Assembly (NCBI RefSeq): GCF_007559005.1
Contig: NZ_CP041763.1
Coordinates: 2,388,463-2,452,462 of the forward strand
Direction of reading: 5' to 3'
Source of the DNA: Gordonia zhaorongruii
GTDB taxonomy: Bacteria > Actinomycetota > Actinomycetes > Mycobacteriales > Mycobacteriaceae
Length of the DNA stretch: 64,000 nucleotides
Part shown: piece after piece, positions 46,401-56,041 of the stretch
Layout of the letters: the number at the start of each line of letters is the position of its first letter
How positions within the stretch are numbered: the stretch's first letter is position 1
The notes under the pieces: generated by a model
The model's input: the letters and a program-made list of their open reading frames with translations, nothing else
The model's database searches: none
Told to the model about the DNA's origin: nothing
Made by a program: the position numbers and the translations under genes

Positions 46401-46785
46401 GGCGCAGCACCGCGAACGCGTACGAGTGCACGGTGCGCACCAGAGGCTCGCGCAGGGCGCCGCCCAGCCGTCCGCCCGCCGACAGGACACGGCGAGTGAT
46501 CTCGTCGCGCAGAGCCGTGGCCGCCCGTCGGTTGGCTGCGAGCACCAGCACCGATTCCGGATCGACCGCCGGGTCGAGGAGCCGCGCGACGGCAGCGTCG
46601 ACGATCAGCGCGGTCTTGCCGGTGCCCGGCCCACCGTGGACCCGGTACGGGTGCCATGGCCGTGCGGGATCGGCGGTGTGCGGTCCGGAGATGAGGCGGT
46701 TCGCCGACGACGGCCACTCACGATCGTCCGGGCCGACGTGCGTCGACGCGGTGATCAATCGGGTGTTCGGGCGGACCATGCACAC
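43474..46785 (-). CDS. adnA: AdnA subunit of the AdnAB helicase-nuclease
   Basis: 1103 aa (ATG at 46785; a second ATG two codons on). Motor motifs are partly weakened: Walker A HGGPGTGKTALIVD, VDDAQHLDPQA, AADTDQSIFGFRG. The C-terminal nuclease has GRIDRLEKDDRGRPVIVDVKTGK and an iron-sulfur cysteine set ending GCGHCSLTAACP. It acts with AdnB on DNA ends. Divergent from the hydrolase gene at 46881. Confidence 0.92.
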   Translation of the reverse strand: MCMVRPNTRLITASTHVGPDDREWPSSANRLISGPHTADPARPWHPYRVHGGPGTGKTALIVDAAVARLLDPAVDPESVLVLAANRRAATALRDEITRRVLSAGGRLGGALREPLVRTVHSYAFAVLRLQAQAHGNPPPRLVTGSEQDMVLREILAGDVEDGAHYWPSSLRPALTTNGFAQALRDLLMRAAERGLGPEDLAEQGRRHKRPEWVAAAHAYRQYEQGMLLRGAVGLGAPLASATAVDAAELIGSALSALATDTELLAAQRARIRHLIVDDAQHLDPQAATLVEAIGTGADSVIVAADTDQSIFGFRGASPRFADGLAPDGSRDVVLDIDHRGTSSINVVVRALTARLPGARPHPSPEPEAEAPDGRARVRVFSSTAKEATAVADLLRRAHLFDGVPWSEMAVIVRSVPRALPALRRAFSSAGVPMATPTNDVPIHRQRAVEAFTLVLRLADGDVIESDDVIALLSGPIGAADPAQLRRLRRGIRRIDERAGTDRDSLASLAEALSSEDVAADYLAGLSEFEGLPLKHTCTVVGAARRAARADLGVEETLWRAWQASGLERRWLARSLRGQRIGDQADRDLDAMLAMFEAAGSFTDNLPAAPLAGFVEYLGQLQIPRESRVAVAASDTVSVLSAHAATGREWEVVAVPGVLDGLWPSLRSRGSVLHTPALLDLLDGVDADALDSISRGSVMLADERRLLLVACSRARSQLLVTAVEDGTGDASPSRFIPELADAVGGYGVSGDGDGASPVDEHAVDEIPLDPGVRRVLSLPSLIADLRSAVVSGAEKSETGARTSAAASLLAELAQAGVPGAAPADWFGLVGPSTDAPLWTPDLGARTLSPSNVEALSKCSLRWMMERHGGRDGDAEQAVTGTLVHTLVQAIAGEMSQDEVSAALHAVWGRVSSPAEWYSERERERAEAMLTNFRDWLRISRSELSTAGVEVELSAELPSTDEEAMPVRLVGRIDRLEKDDRGRPVIVDVKTGKSVISVADAKAHPQLAAYQLALLLGGVEGIPPSEPGGGRLVYVNSANKKTGAAERLQDPLAGEQVNEWIDVVRDAAASSVGPVFTATPNPGCGHCSLTAACPAQLQGKAVTDD

Positions 46786-46880
46786 ATCGAACCACGCACC
46801 CCCGACAACCGGGAAGGCGCGTCCGCGGCGTCACCGAACGCGCCAGGACCGCCGTCGCACCCGCCCCGTATGGTGTGGTC

Positions 46881-47726
46881 ATGACGCCAGCGACTGCAGG
46901 TCACGGGGCTCTTCGCACGCACATCTTCGGACCGGAGGATGCCCGCTCACACGTTCTCGCCCTGCACGGGCTCACCGGCCACGGTGGCCGATGGTCCGGG
47001 CTGGCAGCCGAGTACCTGCCCGACGTCCGAGTCGTCGCACCGGATCTGCTCGGTCACGGGGCCAGCCCGTGGGAGCCTCCGTGGGGCATCGCCGACCACG
47101 TCGCCGCGGTGTCGGACGTGATCGACTCCCACATCCGTCCCGAGGACCTGCCGGTGGTGGTCCTCGCCCATTCGTACGGCGCTGCGGTGGCCCTCGCGCT
47201 GGCGGAGGCGCGGCCCGCTGCGGTGACGGGCCTGGTCCTGCTCGATCCCGCGCAGGGTCTGGATCCCGAGTTCGCCCGTGCCGTCTCCGAGGCCTCGCTC
47301 GCCCACTGGACCTACCCCGACGCCGCGGCGGCCGAATCGGCGAAGCGCGCCGAGGGCTGGGGGCAGGTATCGCAGGACGTTCTCGACGAGGAGATCGCCG
47401 AGCACCTGATGCCGACCACCGACGGCCGGGTCGCATGGCGGGTCAGTGCGCCGGCCACCGCGACCGCCTGGAGCGAGATGACGCGGCCGTTCGCACTGCC
47501 GCCGGCGGGCGTCCCGACGCACGTAGTCGTCGCCGATCGGGTCGATCCGCCTTTCGTGCGCCCGGCCTTCCTCGAGGCGTGCGCCCGCGAGCGCGCCGAC
47601 ACTGTGCGGGTCCATCACGTCGACACGGAGCACATGGTCCCCTACCTGGCCCCGGAGACGTCAGCGAACCTGGTCCTCGACCTCACGCGCTCGATCGCAG
47701 ACGAGGACACGGGAGCTCGGACATGA
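46881..47726 (+). CDS. Alpha/beta hydrolase (LipV-like)
   Basis: 281 aa from ATG at 46881 (GTG at 46875 possible). LHGLTGHGGRW oxyanion region, nucleophile elbow VLAHSYGAAVAL (Ala in place of the first Gly), and a histidine in VDTEHMVPYLAP. Position matches Rv3203 (lipV) beside adnA. Substrate unknown. Its stop is 10 bp before the alkyltransferase-like gene. Confidence 0.82.
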   Translation: MTPATAGHGALRTHIFGPEDARSHVLALHGLTGHGGRWSGLAAEYLPDVRVVAPDLLGHGASPWEPPWGIADHVAAVSDVIDSHIRPEDLPVVVLAHSYGAAVALALAEARPAAVTGLVLLDPAQGLDPEFARAVSEASLAHWTYPDAAAAESAKRAEGWGQVSQDVLDEEIAEHLMPTTDGRVAWRVSAPATATAWSEMTRPFALPPAGVPTHVVVADRVDPPFVRPAFLEACARERADTVRVHHVDTEHMVPYLAPETSANLVLDLTRSIADEDTGART

Positions 47727-47736
47727 AGGAGACGAC

Positions 47737-48063
47737 ATGGCGCCCGTGACCGAAGTGCAGGTGGAGTACGTGCGAGCGCTGATCGCCGCCATTCCCTCCG
47801 GCCGAGTCAGCACCTACGGCGACCTGGCGGGGCTGGCCGGGCTGACGAGTCCGCGCATCGTCGGCTGGATCATGCGCACGGACGCGGCCGATCTGCCGTG
47901 GCATCGAGTGGTTCCGGTGAGCGGCCGACCGGCGGCCGCACTGCGCACCCGCCAGCTCGCCCGGTTACGGGACGAGTGTGTTCCGATCGCCGACGACCGC
48001 GTCGTGATGAACCAGGCGCGCGTCGATCCCAGCGCCTTGGACGCCCCCGGCGATCACACCTAG
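47737..48063 (+). CDS. Alkyltransferase-like protein (ATL), MGMT fold
   Basis: 108 aa. The DNA-binding domain of O6-alkylguanine-DNA alkyltransferase is present (GRVSTYGDLAGLAG, SPRIVGWIMR), but the active-site PCHRV reads PWHRVVP, with Trp in place of the acceptor Cys. ATL proteins bind O6-alkylguanine without repairing it and pass the lesion to nucleotide excision repair. Rv3204-like. Its stop overlaps the TIGR02569 stop. Confidence 0.88.
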   Translation: MAPVTEVQVEYVRALIAAIPSGRVSTYGDLAGLAGLTSPRIVGWIMRTDAADLPWHRVVPVSGRPAAALRTRQLARLRDECVPIADDRVVMNQARVDPSALDAPGDHT

Positions 48064-48908
48064 ACCATCAAGCGGACCACGTCCACGACCCGCAGCAGTC
48101 CCGGCAGCGCGCCGGCCGTCGAGCGCGGATGCAGTGCGTGCACCGCGAGTCGGAACATGGTGGCGCGCAGCATCATCTGCGGCCACTCCGGATGGTCCGA
48201 CCACCGCTCGACGAGTTCTTCCTCGGCGCCGCCCCACGCGAGCGCGTCGACGACGATCACCGCGGACGCCCACGATGAGGGTCGCCAGTACGGGACGATG
48301 TCGGTGATGGCCGGTGCCGCGGCCCCGGCGAACAGCACGGTGCCGAAGAGGTCGCCGTGCACCAGTTGCGATGGCAGGTCCACCGGTCGGCGCAGGCTCG
48401 CGAGTGTCTTCACTTCGGCGATGCTCCGCTGACCGTCCTCGCTGGTCGGCTCGGACATGCCCGCTCCGCGCGCCGAACGCAGCGGCACGTCCTCCCAGGC
48501 CGCACGGTCGGCGGCGGTGAACACGTCGACGTCGTTGAACGGCGGTGCGGGAGGCTGCAGCAGGAAACGCGGGCGCTCGAGCTTCGCAGTGGCCTCGTGC
48601 AGGCGGTCCGCGACGGCGAGCACCTCGTCGTGCCGTGGCTCGGGGCTGCCCGCCACATAAGTGTCGGCACGCCAGCCGGACACCACGTAGCGCCCGTCCG
48701 TCGCTCGGATCGGACGGGCGATGCGCATTCCTTCGACGTACAGGTTCTCGCGAGCGGTCGCCGACCAGGCTGCGCGCGCGTGATCGGGAACCAGGCTCAG
48801 CACCACTTCACCGACACGCCAGCCGATGCCGTCCATGGCGATCGGCGGATGCGCGGTGAGGCCGAACGTGGTGAGGACCTGCGCGGGTGGCTCGACTGTG
48901 CTGGTCAC
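48060..48908 (-). CDS. TIGR02569 family protein (Rv3205c-like)
   Basis: 282 aa starting at GTG. Actinobacterial family distantly like aminoglycoside phosphotransferase/kinase folds: the segment SQLVHGDLFGTVLF stands where the catalytic loop HGDLxxxN would be, followed by ITDIVPYWRPSSWASA. Function unknown. Same strand as moeZ, 90 bp downstream. Confidence 0.8.
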   Translation of the reverse strand: MTSTVEPPAQVLTTFGLTAHPPIAMDGIGWRVGEVVLSLVPDHARAAWSATARENLYVEGMRIARPIRATDGRYVVSGWRADTYVAGSPEPRHDEVLAVADRLHEATAKLERPRFLLQPPAPPFNDVDVFTAADRAAWEDVPLRSARGAGMSEPTSEDGQRSIAEVKTLASLRRPVDLPSQLVHGDLFGTVLFAGAAAPAITDIVPYWRPSSWASAVIVVDALAWGGAEEELVERWSDHPEWPQMMLRATMFRLAVHALHPRSTAGALPGLLRVVDVVRLMV

Positions 48909-48998
48909 GGAAGTAACGTTACCCAGGGCAGACCGCGATTCCCGGCAGCGACACCAGATAGCCGCGGTCCGGGTCGGCGGTCGACCGCTCCAGCGGTT

Positions 48999-50189
48999 TC
49001 AGTAGACCGGCATCTCCGGGTCGACCGTCGCGGCCCACGCCGCAATCCCGCCGCCGAGGTGGGTGGCGTCGGCGAAGCCCGCCTCGTGCAGCGCCGCGAG
49101 CGCCTCCGCGGAGCGGACCCCCGTCTTGCAGTACAGCACGATGGGCCGATCGTGCGGCAGGTCGCCGAGGGCACGGCCCGAGACGATCTCGCCGTGCGGG
49201 ATTCCGATGGCCCCGGGTATCTCGTTGATCTCCCACTCCACCGGCTGCCGGACGTCGATCAGCTCAGGCGGGTCCGATCCGTCGAGAGCGGCGCGCAGTT
49301 CACGCGGCGTGCGTGTGGCTCCTTCCGCGGCGGCCGTCGCATCGTCGGACGTCAGGCCGCAGAACTCGGCGTAATCGATGAGCTCGGTTATCCGCGCGCC
49401 GGCCGGGTCCTTCTCCACGCGCAGCGTCCGGTACTCCATGGCGAGCGCATCGTAGGTCATCAGGCGCCCGAGGAGGGGCTGCCCGAGTCCGCAGATGAGC
49501 TTGACCGCTTCGGTCGCCATGATCGACCCCACTGACGCGCAGAGCACTCCGAGGACACCGCCCTCGGCGCACGACGGGACGGTCCCCGGCGGCGGCGCCT
49601 GCGGGTACAGGTCGCGGAGGTTGCATCCCCGACCGTCGGGGGCGCCCTCCCAGAACACCGACACCTGGCCGTCGAATCGGTAGATCGATCCCCACACGAG
49701 CGGCTTGTCCGTGAGGATCGCAGCGTCGTTGCAGAGATAGCGTGTCGCGAAGTTGTCGGTTCCGTCGACGATCAGGTCGTAGCGCGAGAAGAGCTCGACG
49801 GCGTTCGAGGCGTCGAGCCGGAATCGGTGCTGTTGAACCCGAACGTGCGGGTTCACACCCACGATCGAGTCCGCAGCGCTCTCTACCTTCGATCGATCGA
49901 GATCGCCCACGCCGTGGATCACCTGTCGCTGGAGATTCGACGCGTCCACCGTGTCCGCATCGACGACGCCGATCGTGCCGACACCCGCTGCGGCCAGGTA
50001 GAGCAGCACTGGCGAACCAAGCCCGCCTGCGCCGATCACCAGGACCCGTGCGTTCTTCAATCGACGCTGCCCCGGCGTTCCGACATCCGGGATGATCAGA
50101 TGCCTGCTGTAGCGCGCGATCTCATCGCGTGTGAGCTCGCGGCCGGGTTCGACGAGCGGCGGTAATGTCGATCGCGGAGCAGACGTCAT
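48999..50189 (-). CDS. moeZ: Adenylyltransferase/sulfurtransferase MoeZ
   Basis: 396 aa. N-terminal E1-like domain with RVLVIGAGGLGSPVLLYLAAAG (nucleotide site), DASNLQRQ, VDGTDNFATRYL and PSCAEGGVLGVLC. C-terminal rhodanese domain (about 300-396) with active-site cysteine in LYCKTGVRSAEAL. It adenylates and sulfurates ThiS/MoaD/CysO-type carriers. M. tuberculosis has it here (Rv3206c, also called moeB1). Confidence 0.9.
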   Translation of the reverse strand: MTSAPRSTLPPLVEPGRELTRDEIARYSRHLIIPDVGTPGQRRLKNARVLVIGAGGLGSPVLLYLAAAGVGTIGVVDADTVDASNLQRQVIHGVGDLDRSKVESAADSIVGVNPHVRVQQHRFRLDASNAVELFSRYDLIVDGTDNFATRYLCNDAAILTDKPLVWGSIYRFDGQVSVFWEGAPDGRGCNLRDLYPQAPPPGTVPSCAEGGVLGVLCASVGSIMATEAVKLICGLGQPLLGRLMTYDALAMEYRTLRVEKDPAGARITELIDYAEFCGLTSDDATAAAEGATRTPRELRAALDGSDPPELIDVRQPVEWEINEIPGAIGIPHGEIVSGRALGDLPHDRPIVLYCKTGVRSAEALAALHEAGFADATHLGGGIAAWAATVDPEMPVY

Positions 50190-50213
50190 CGGCAGGTCAT
50201 CGCGACTGCCCGA

Positions 50214-51191
50214 TCATCGCGGTGGGAACGGCCAGGCGTTCGGCTTGCACACGTACGAACGGTTGGCCTTCATCTGCTGGTCGAGCGCCATGATCTCGCT
50301 GTTCGCGGTACCGAACGTCTGCTGCATCATGATCGGCGCCAGTTCGCCGTTCTTCTCGCACGGGCGGTGCGCCTCGTACCCGATTCCGTGGCCCACTTCG
50401 TGGTTGATCAGGTACTGGCGGTACGTCAGATCGTCGCCTTCGAACGCCGTCGCTCCGCGCACCCAGCGCGCCTGGTTGAGCACCACGCGATTGTCGGGCG
50501 GGTAATAGCACGAGGCCTGCAGCTTGATCTGGTAACCGCACAGTTCACGAGCGGTGTTGGCCGACGACATCGAGATCCGCAGATCCGGATTCCCCGATGC
50601 GACGCGCCGGAACGACACCTTTCCGTCGCCGATCCAGCTGCGCTTGTTGGCGAGCGTCGCGTCGACGAGCTTCGCGAACGCCGCGTCACCGCTGTACTGG
50701 ACGGGATCGATGCCGCGCTCCACCTCGACGGTGTAGGTGTACACGTGGTTCGACGTGCCGAGTTTGGGTCCGGTTCCGCGGATCGTCCGGTAGACCTCTT
50801 CGCCCTGCTGGGTGAACTCTCCGCCCTCGGGAAGCGCGCCTGCGGGAAGCGCGTCCTCCGGGATGTCGCCGGTCGGCGCACCGATGGGGGTGGTCTCTTC
50901 GCTGACGTTGGTGTTCCGCGTGCTCTCCGACGACGCGGCGGCCGCGTCGTCGTCGCTCGAGCCGCCACCACGGACACTCGCGATGAGCAGTGCGACAGTG
51001 ATCAGCACGAGGATCGGGATGACGTAGGCGCGCCATCCGTACGCGCGCACGAATCTGCTTATCGTGCTGCGTGATCCGGCTGTGCCGGTCGTGGTCGCAT
51101 CGTCCGAGATCGGGTCCCAGCGAGCGCGCAGCGGCTGGTCGGGCCGCGGGCGTCGGGGACGTTGGCCCCCAGGCTCAGGTGTTCCGGTCAC
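50214..51191 (-). CDS. DUF3152 membrane-anchored metallopeptidase-like protein
   Basis: 325 aa. Pro/Arg-rich cytoplasmic head, one helix (about 55-72) and an external DUF3152 domain. Near the C-terminus INHEVGHGIGYEAH gives HExxHxxGxxxH, a metzincin-like zinc site with one extra residue before the third histidine. Two cysteine pairs suggest disulfides. Rv3207c-like. Substrate unknown. Confidence 0.82.
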   Translation of the reverse strand: MTGTPEPGGQRPRRPRPDQPLRARWDPISDDATTTGTAGSRSTISRFVRAYGWRAYVIPILVLITVALLIASVRGGGSSDDDAAAASSESTRNTNVSEETTPIGAPTGDIPEDALPAGALPEGGEFTQQGEEVYRTIRGTGPKLGTSNHVYTYTVEVERGIDPVQYSGDAAFAKLVDATLANKRSWIGDGKVSFRRVASGNPDLRISMSSANTARELCGYQIKLQASCYYPPDNRVVLNQARWVRGATAFEGDDLTYRQYLINHEVGHGIGYEAHRPCEKNGELAPIMMQQTFGTANSEIMALDQQMKANRSYVCKPNAWPFPPR

Positions 51192-51219
51192 GCCACAACT
51201 TTCTCACACGCACCCATGA

Positions 51220-51975
<756 letters not shown>

Positions 51976-51990
51976 TTCACGCCCGGGACA

Positions 51991-52221
51991 TCAAGCGCCG
52001 AAACCGACGCGCCTCGCCTCGTTTGTCCCGACCTCGACGTAGGAGATCTTCGCGGCGGGAACCAGGACCTGCGCCCCCTTCTCGTCCTCGAGAGTGAGGA
52101 TCTCGTCAGTTCCGGCGAGTGCCGCCGACACTTTCTTGTTCACGTCCTTGCTGCTCGCGGCCGTGATCACCGAGAGTTCGCGGGGATTGTGGTCGATGCC
52201 GATCTTCACCTCAACGCTCAT
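51991..52221 (-). CDS. DUF3107 family protein (TB9.4-like)
   Basis: 76 aa: EVKIGIDHNPRELSV at the start and LVPAAKISYVEVGT near the end mark this actinobacterial family, Rv3208A-like. Small, soluble, function unknown. Convergent with the TetR gene, 15 bp between stops. Confidence 0.85.
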   Translation of the reverse strand: MSVEVKIGIDHNPRELSVITAASSKDVNKKVSAALAGTDEILTLEDEKGAQVLVPAAKISYVEVGTNEARRVGFGA

Positions 52222-52257
52222 GGCGACCGACTCTACCCGCCGGAGCTCTCCGGGCCC

Positions 52258-52292
52258 GTCAGGCCGGACGGATCACGGCAGTCCGGCCTGAC
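52258..52292 (-). terminator. Hairpin after the ferritin-like gene
   Basis: Perfect 11-bp stem (52258-52268 with 52282-52292), loop 13 nt, 24 bp past the stop at 52317. A third partial copy GCAGTCCGGTGAGG follows on the plus strand. Confidence 0.6.
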
Positions 52293-52316
52293 GGCAGTCC
52301 GGTGAGGGCAGGCCGG

Positions 52317-52961
52317 TCACGATAATCCGAGGTCGGCCATGCGCTGCCCGTGGCGCTCGGCCATCCGGTCGAAGAACGTCGACGCCGATGCCAGGCCGCC
52401 GTCCCCGGTGAACAGCAGATCCATCACCTCGTCGTCTTCGGCGAGCACCCACTGCATGTGCGAGATCGCCTCGCCGAGGAGTCTCCGCCCCCATAGTGCG
52501 AGCGACGAGCGCAGTGCCGGGTCGTCGGCGATCGCCGCGCGCACCCGCTGGACGGCGAACTCCGAGGACCCGGTGCTCTCCATCACCGACGCGATCACCG
52601 GCTGCGACTCGACGGGCAGCTGCTCGACGAGCTCGGCGTGGAAGTCGGCTGCGAGGCCATCGCCGATGTGCATCTTGACCAGCGCCTCGCACCAGGTCTG
52701 CGGCATGGTGACCCGGTGGTACTCGTCGAATACGGCGGCATGCGCGGTGATCGCCGTCTCCGCGTCCCCGCCTGCCTTCTCGAGCTCGGCTGCCAGTTCC
52801 TCGAAGTGGGCCAGCTCGGCGGCGATGAGACGTGCGATGGCGATCCGGTCCGGTGCCGACTGTGCCATGGCAGATTCGTCGATGAGGCGATAGCACGCGG
52901 CGAACTCGCCCGCGAGAAGTACTTCGTAGAGCTTGTTGAGCGCACGCGAACTGTTCGACAT
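52317..52961 (-). CDS. Ferritin-like fold protein (Rv3210c-like)
   Basis: 214 aa from ATG at 52961. All-helical. Metal-type residues recur: ELAHFEELAAELEKAG, VFDEYH and ADFHAELVEQLP. It belongs to a family resembling MiaE-type diiron hydroxylases. Whether it binds iron is not shown. Divergent from rhlE, with about 190 bp between. Confidence 0.8.
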   Translation of the reverse strand: MSNSSRALNKLYEVLLAGEFAACYRLIDESAMAQSAPDRIAIARLIAAELAHFEELAAELEKAGGDAETAITAHAAVFDEYHRVTMPQTWCEALVKMHIGDGLAADFHAELVEQLPVESQPVIASVMESTGSSEFAVQRVRAAIADDPALRSSLALWGRRLLGEAISHMQWVLAEDDEVMDLLFTGDGGLASASTFFDRMAERHGQRMADLGLS

Positions 52962-53152
52962 GGGACACAGAATATGCAAGCGGTACACTCTGGACCAGAC
53001 GTGGGGAGAATCCGGCCGCCGAGGAGTGGCCGATCCGGACCGCGTCCACCTTTGAGCGCGCACCGCTGATGCCACGCCGAGGGTCTTGCACAGCCAAGAA
53101 CCCCGTGAGCCGATGTGTGCGTGCACCGCACACGAGAGGCAAATAACCGCAC

Positions 53153-54712
53153 ATGACTGACCTGAATTCCGCAGATCTGAGTTCCACCGGTGATCCGGCT
53201 CCGGCCGACGACTCCATTCACACCACCGTCGTCGACGAGGCCCACGAGGCCCCGACGTTCGCCGAACTCGGGGTCGACGACGCGCTCGTAGCGGCCCTCA
53301 CCGCTGACGGCAAGACCCGCACTTTCGCGATCCAGGAGCTCACCCTGCCGCTGGCGCTCGGCGGGAGCGACCTGATCGGCCAGGCCCGTACCGGCATGGG
53401 CAAGACCTACGGCTTCGGCATCCCGTTGATGCATCGCCTGATCAACGCCGAGAAGTCGGGGCTGCGCGGTCTCGACAACACTCCGCGGGCGCTGATCATC
53501 GTCCCGACCCGTGAACTCTGCGTCCAGGTGACCGAGGATCTCGACGTCGCAGCCAAGGGCGTCGATGTCACGCTCACCGACGGCACCGAGCGCCCGCTCA
53601 AGATCACCTCGATCTACGGCGGCCGGCCGTACGAACAGCAGATCTCCGAGCTGCAGTCCGGCGTCGACATCGTCGTCGGCACGCCGGGCCGCCTTCTCGA
53701 CCTGGCGCAGCAGGGCCACCTGGTGCTCGGCAAGGTCGGTGTCCTGGTGCTCGACGAGGCCGACGAGATGCTCGACCTGGGCTTCCTGCCCGATATCGAG
53801 CGCATCATGGGTGCGCTGCCGACCGACCGCCAGACGATGTTGTTCTCGGCCACCATGCCGGGGCCGATCGTCACGCTCGCACGCACGTTCCTGAACCGTC
53901 CGACGCACATCCGCGCCGAGCAGGCCAACGATTCGGCCGTCCACGAGCGCACCACCCAGTACGTGTATCGTGCCCACGCGCTCGACAAGGCCGAACTGGT
54001 AGCACGCATCCTGCAGGCCGACGGACGCGGCGCGACCATGATCTTCACCCGCACGAAGCGCACCGCGCAGAAGGTCGCCGACGATCTCGCCGAACGGGGT
54101 TTCAAGGTCGGCGCCGTCCACGGCGACCTCGGTCAGGTGGCTCGCGAGAAATCGCTCGGCAAGTTCCGCGACGGCACGGTCGACGTCCTCGTCGCCACCG
54201 ATGTGGCTGCCCGCGGCATCGACATCGACGATGTCACCCACGTCGTCAACTACCAGTGCCCGGAGGACGACAAGACGTACGTCCACCGCATCGGCCGCAC
54301 CGGGCGTGCGGGCCGCACCGGCATCGCGATCACGCTCGTCGACTGGGACGAGCTCCACCGCTGGGAGCTGATCGACAAGGCGCTCGGCCTCGGCATGGCC
54401 GCTCCGGTCGAGACCTACTCGACCTCCGATCACCTGCTCGAGGAGCTCAGCATCCCGAAGTCCGCGGACGGCCGCGTCGAGGGCGCGCGTCAGACGTCGG
54501 AGCAGCGCCGTGAGGCACGCGCCGATCGTCCGGCTCCGCGCAAGCGCAACCGTCGCCGCACGCGCGGCGGTGAGTCCGGGCCGAAGGGCGAACGACGCGA
54601 CACCCCGACTGCCGACTCCGCACCCACCGGTGAGGCGGCCGGTCGCCCGAGGCGCCGCCGTCGTCGTTCGGGCGCGAAGCCCGCAGGCGGCTCGTCGGCG
54701 TCCACCGACTGA
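53153..54712 (+). CDS. rhlE: DEAD-box RNA helicase RhlE
   Basis: 519 aa. Q motif near 55 (TFAIQELTLPLALGG), motif I GQARTGMGKT, PTRELCVQV, motif II VLDEADEMLDL, SAT, GRTGRAGRTG (motif VI HRIGRTGRAG). After about 440 the tail is Arg-rich (RKRNRRRTRGGE; RPRRRRRRSGAK) and likely binds RNA. Remodels structured RNA. Rv3211 position. Confidence 0.9.
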   Translation: MTDLNSADLSSTGDPAPADDSIHTTVVDEAHEAPTFAELGVDDALVAALTADGKTRTFAIQELTLPLALGGSDLIGQARTGMGKTYGFGIPLMHRLINAEKSGLRGLDNTPRALIIVPTRELCVQVTEDLDVAAKGVDVTLTDGTERPLKITSIYGGRPYEQQISELQSGVDIVVGTPGRLLDLAQQGHLVLGKVGVLVLDEADEMLDLGFLPDIERIMGALPTDRQTMLFSATMPGPIVTLARTFLNRPTHIRAEQANDSAVHERTTQYVYRAHALDKAELVARILQADGRGATMIFTRTKRTAQKVADDLAERGFKVGAVHGDLGQVAREKSLGKFRDGTVDVLVATDVAARGIDIDDVTHVVNYQCPEDDKTYVHRIGRTGRAGRTGIAITLVDWDELHRWELIDKALGLGMAAPVETYSTSDHLLEELSIPKSADGRVEGARQTSEQRREARADRPAPRKRNRRRTRGGESGPKGERRDTPTADSAPTGEAAGRPRRRRRRSGAKPAGGSSASTD

Positions 54713-54732
54713 TCGCCCGTACTCTCACGAGT

Positions 54733-56013
54733 ATGGGAGTTCGGATCGCTCCGGAGCGTCGTACCCGCGTCGACCTGATCGTGACCACGTTGATCGTGGT
54801 CGCGATCGTCGCCGCGGGTGCGCTCGTCTGGGCGACCAGCAGCGCCCGGCAGTCCGCCCTCACGACCGCTGACGCACCGCTCCAGGTGCCGCGGGCAGCC
54901 GAGCACACACCACGCGAACTGCGAGAGGCGTGGTCGCACGCGTCATCGGTGACGCGGACGCCGCAGCTCGCCGGGACCACAGTGGTCACCGCCGATGGCG
55001 GCACCGTGACCGCCCGCAATCCCGCGAACGGCGAGCAGGTGTGGCGGTATCACCGCGACGTTCCGCTGTGCGACGCACTGGCCGCATGGCCCGGAGGCGA
55101 CGACCTCGTGCTGGCCGCGTACCGGAACAGCCGCGGGTGCAGCGCCGTCACCGCACTGAACGGCGCCGACGGTTCGCGCGTCAACTCCCGGTCGTCGGAT
55201 GCCGACGAGCAGGTGAAGCTCTCCTACGACGGCGACTACGTGCTGTCGGCCGGCCCGACCCGGCTCGAGACGTGGGGCACCAACCTGGTTCGCGGAATCG
55301 AGTACGGACGAGTCTCCGCACCGGTCAACCCCGAGAACACGCCGGGACGGTCGAACTGCCGTCTGTACTCCGCGCTGCCCGGCGAGAACCGGGTAGCCGT
55401 GGTGGAGCGCTGCGACGGCGACTACGGATACCGTCTGACGATCCTGGGGTCGGCTCTCGATTCGGACGAGAAGATCATCCAGTGGGGCACGACCATGCTC
55501 ACCACGACATCGCACGGTCCCGCCCCCGAACTGATCGCGGGCAGCGGGCAGTCGTTCACCGTGTATGACGGCGGACTCGACGAGACCGGCGAGGTCGGCC
55601 CGCCTCCCGGACCGCGGGTGCGGACGTTCTCCACCCAGGCCGAGGTCACCTCGCAGCGGCCGGTCCGCGGTCTGCCTGAGGCGCCGGAGAGCAGCGTCCC
55701 GGTCATCGGCTCCGGAGTGGTGAGCTTCTGGACGGGAACCGGCACGGTTGTACTCGACGCGATGACCGGCGCGCCGCTCTATCAGACGAAAGACGCGATC
55801 GGACCGGGTGCCGTCATGGCAGGCGAACTACTGCTCCCGATTCCCGGCGGGATCAGCGTGCGGCGGTTGTCCGACGGTCGCGAGATCCGATCGATCCCCG
55901 TCGACCGTCATGGTTACGACGCAGACGGCGGGCACGCCGTCTCGCTTCGGGTGTTCGGCGAGTACGTCATCGAGCAGCGCGGTGACCGGATCGTCGCCCT
56001 GGAGTCGCCCTGA
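54733..56013 (+). CDS. Membrane-anchored PQQ-like beta-propeller protein (Rv3212-like)
   Basis: 426 aa. One N-terminal helix (about 17-36), then an external domain of repeats in the PQQ/Trp-docking style: TPQLAGTTVVTADGGTVTARNPANGEQVW, ALNGADGSRVN, LDAMTGAPLYQTKD, IRSIPVDRHG. Scaffold or binding role is likely; no enzyme site seen. 20 bp after rhlE, so probably cotranscribed. Confidence 0.8.
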   Translation: MGVRIAPERRTRVDLIVTTLIVVAIVAAGALVWATSSARQSALTTADAPLQVPRAAEHTPRELREAWSHASSVTRTPQLAGTTVVTADGGTVTARNPANGEQVWRYHRDVPLCDALAAWPGGDDLVLAAYRNSRGCSAVTALNGADGSRVNSRSSDADEQVKLSYDGDYVLSAGPTRLETWGTNLVRGIEYGRVSAPVNPENTPGRSNCRLYSALPGENRVAVVERCDGDYGYRLTILGSALDSDEKIIQWGTTMLTTTSHGPAPELIAGSGQSFTVYDGGLDETGEVGPPPGPRVRTFSTQAEVTSQRPVRGLPEAPESSVPVIGSGVVSFWTGTGTVVLDAMTGAPLYQTKDAIGPGAVMAGELLLPIPGGISVRRLSDGREIRSIPVDRHGYDADGGHAVSLRVFGEYVIEQRGDRIVALESP

Positions 56014-56041
56014 CGCCCGGAACCGGTGTGCGCAGCGTCAG
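56010..56041. terminator. Hairpin over converging stop codons
   Basis: CTGACGC (56010-56016) pairs with GCGTCAG (56035-56041), overlapping both stop codons. Probably terminates both genes. Confidence 0.45.
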
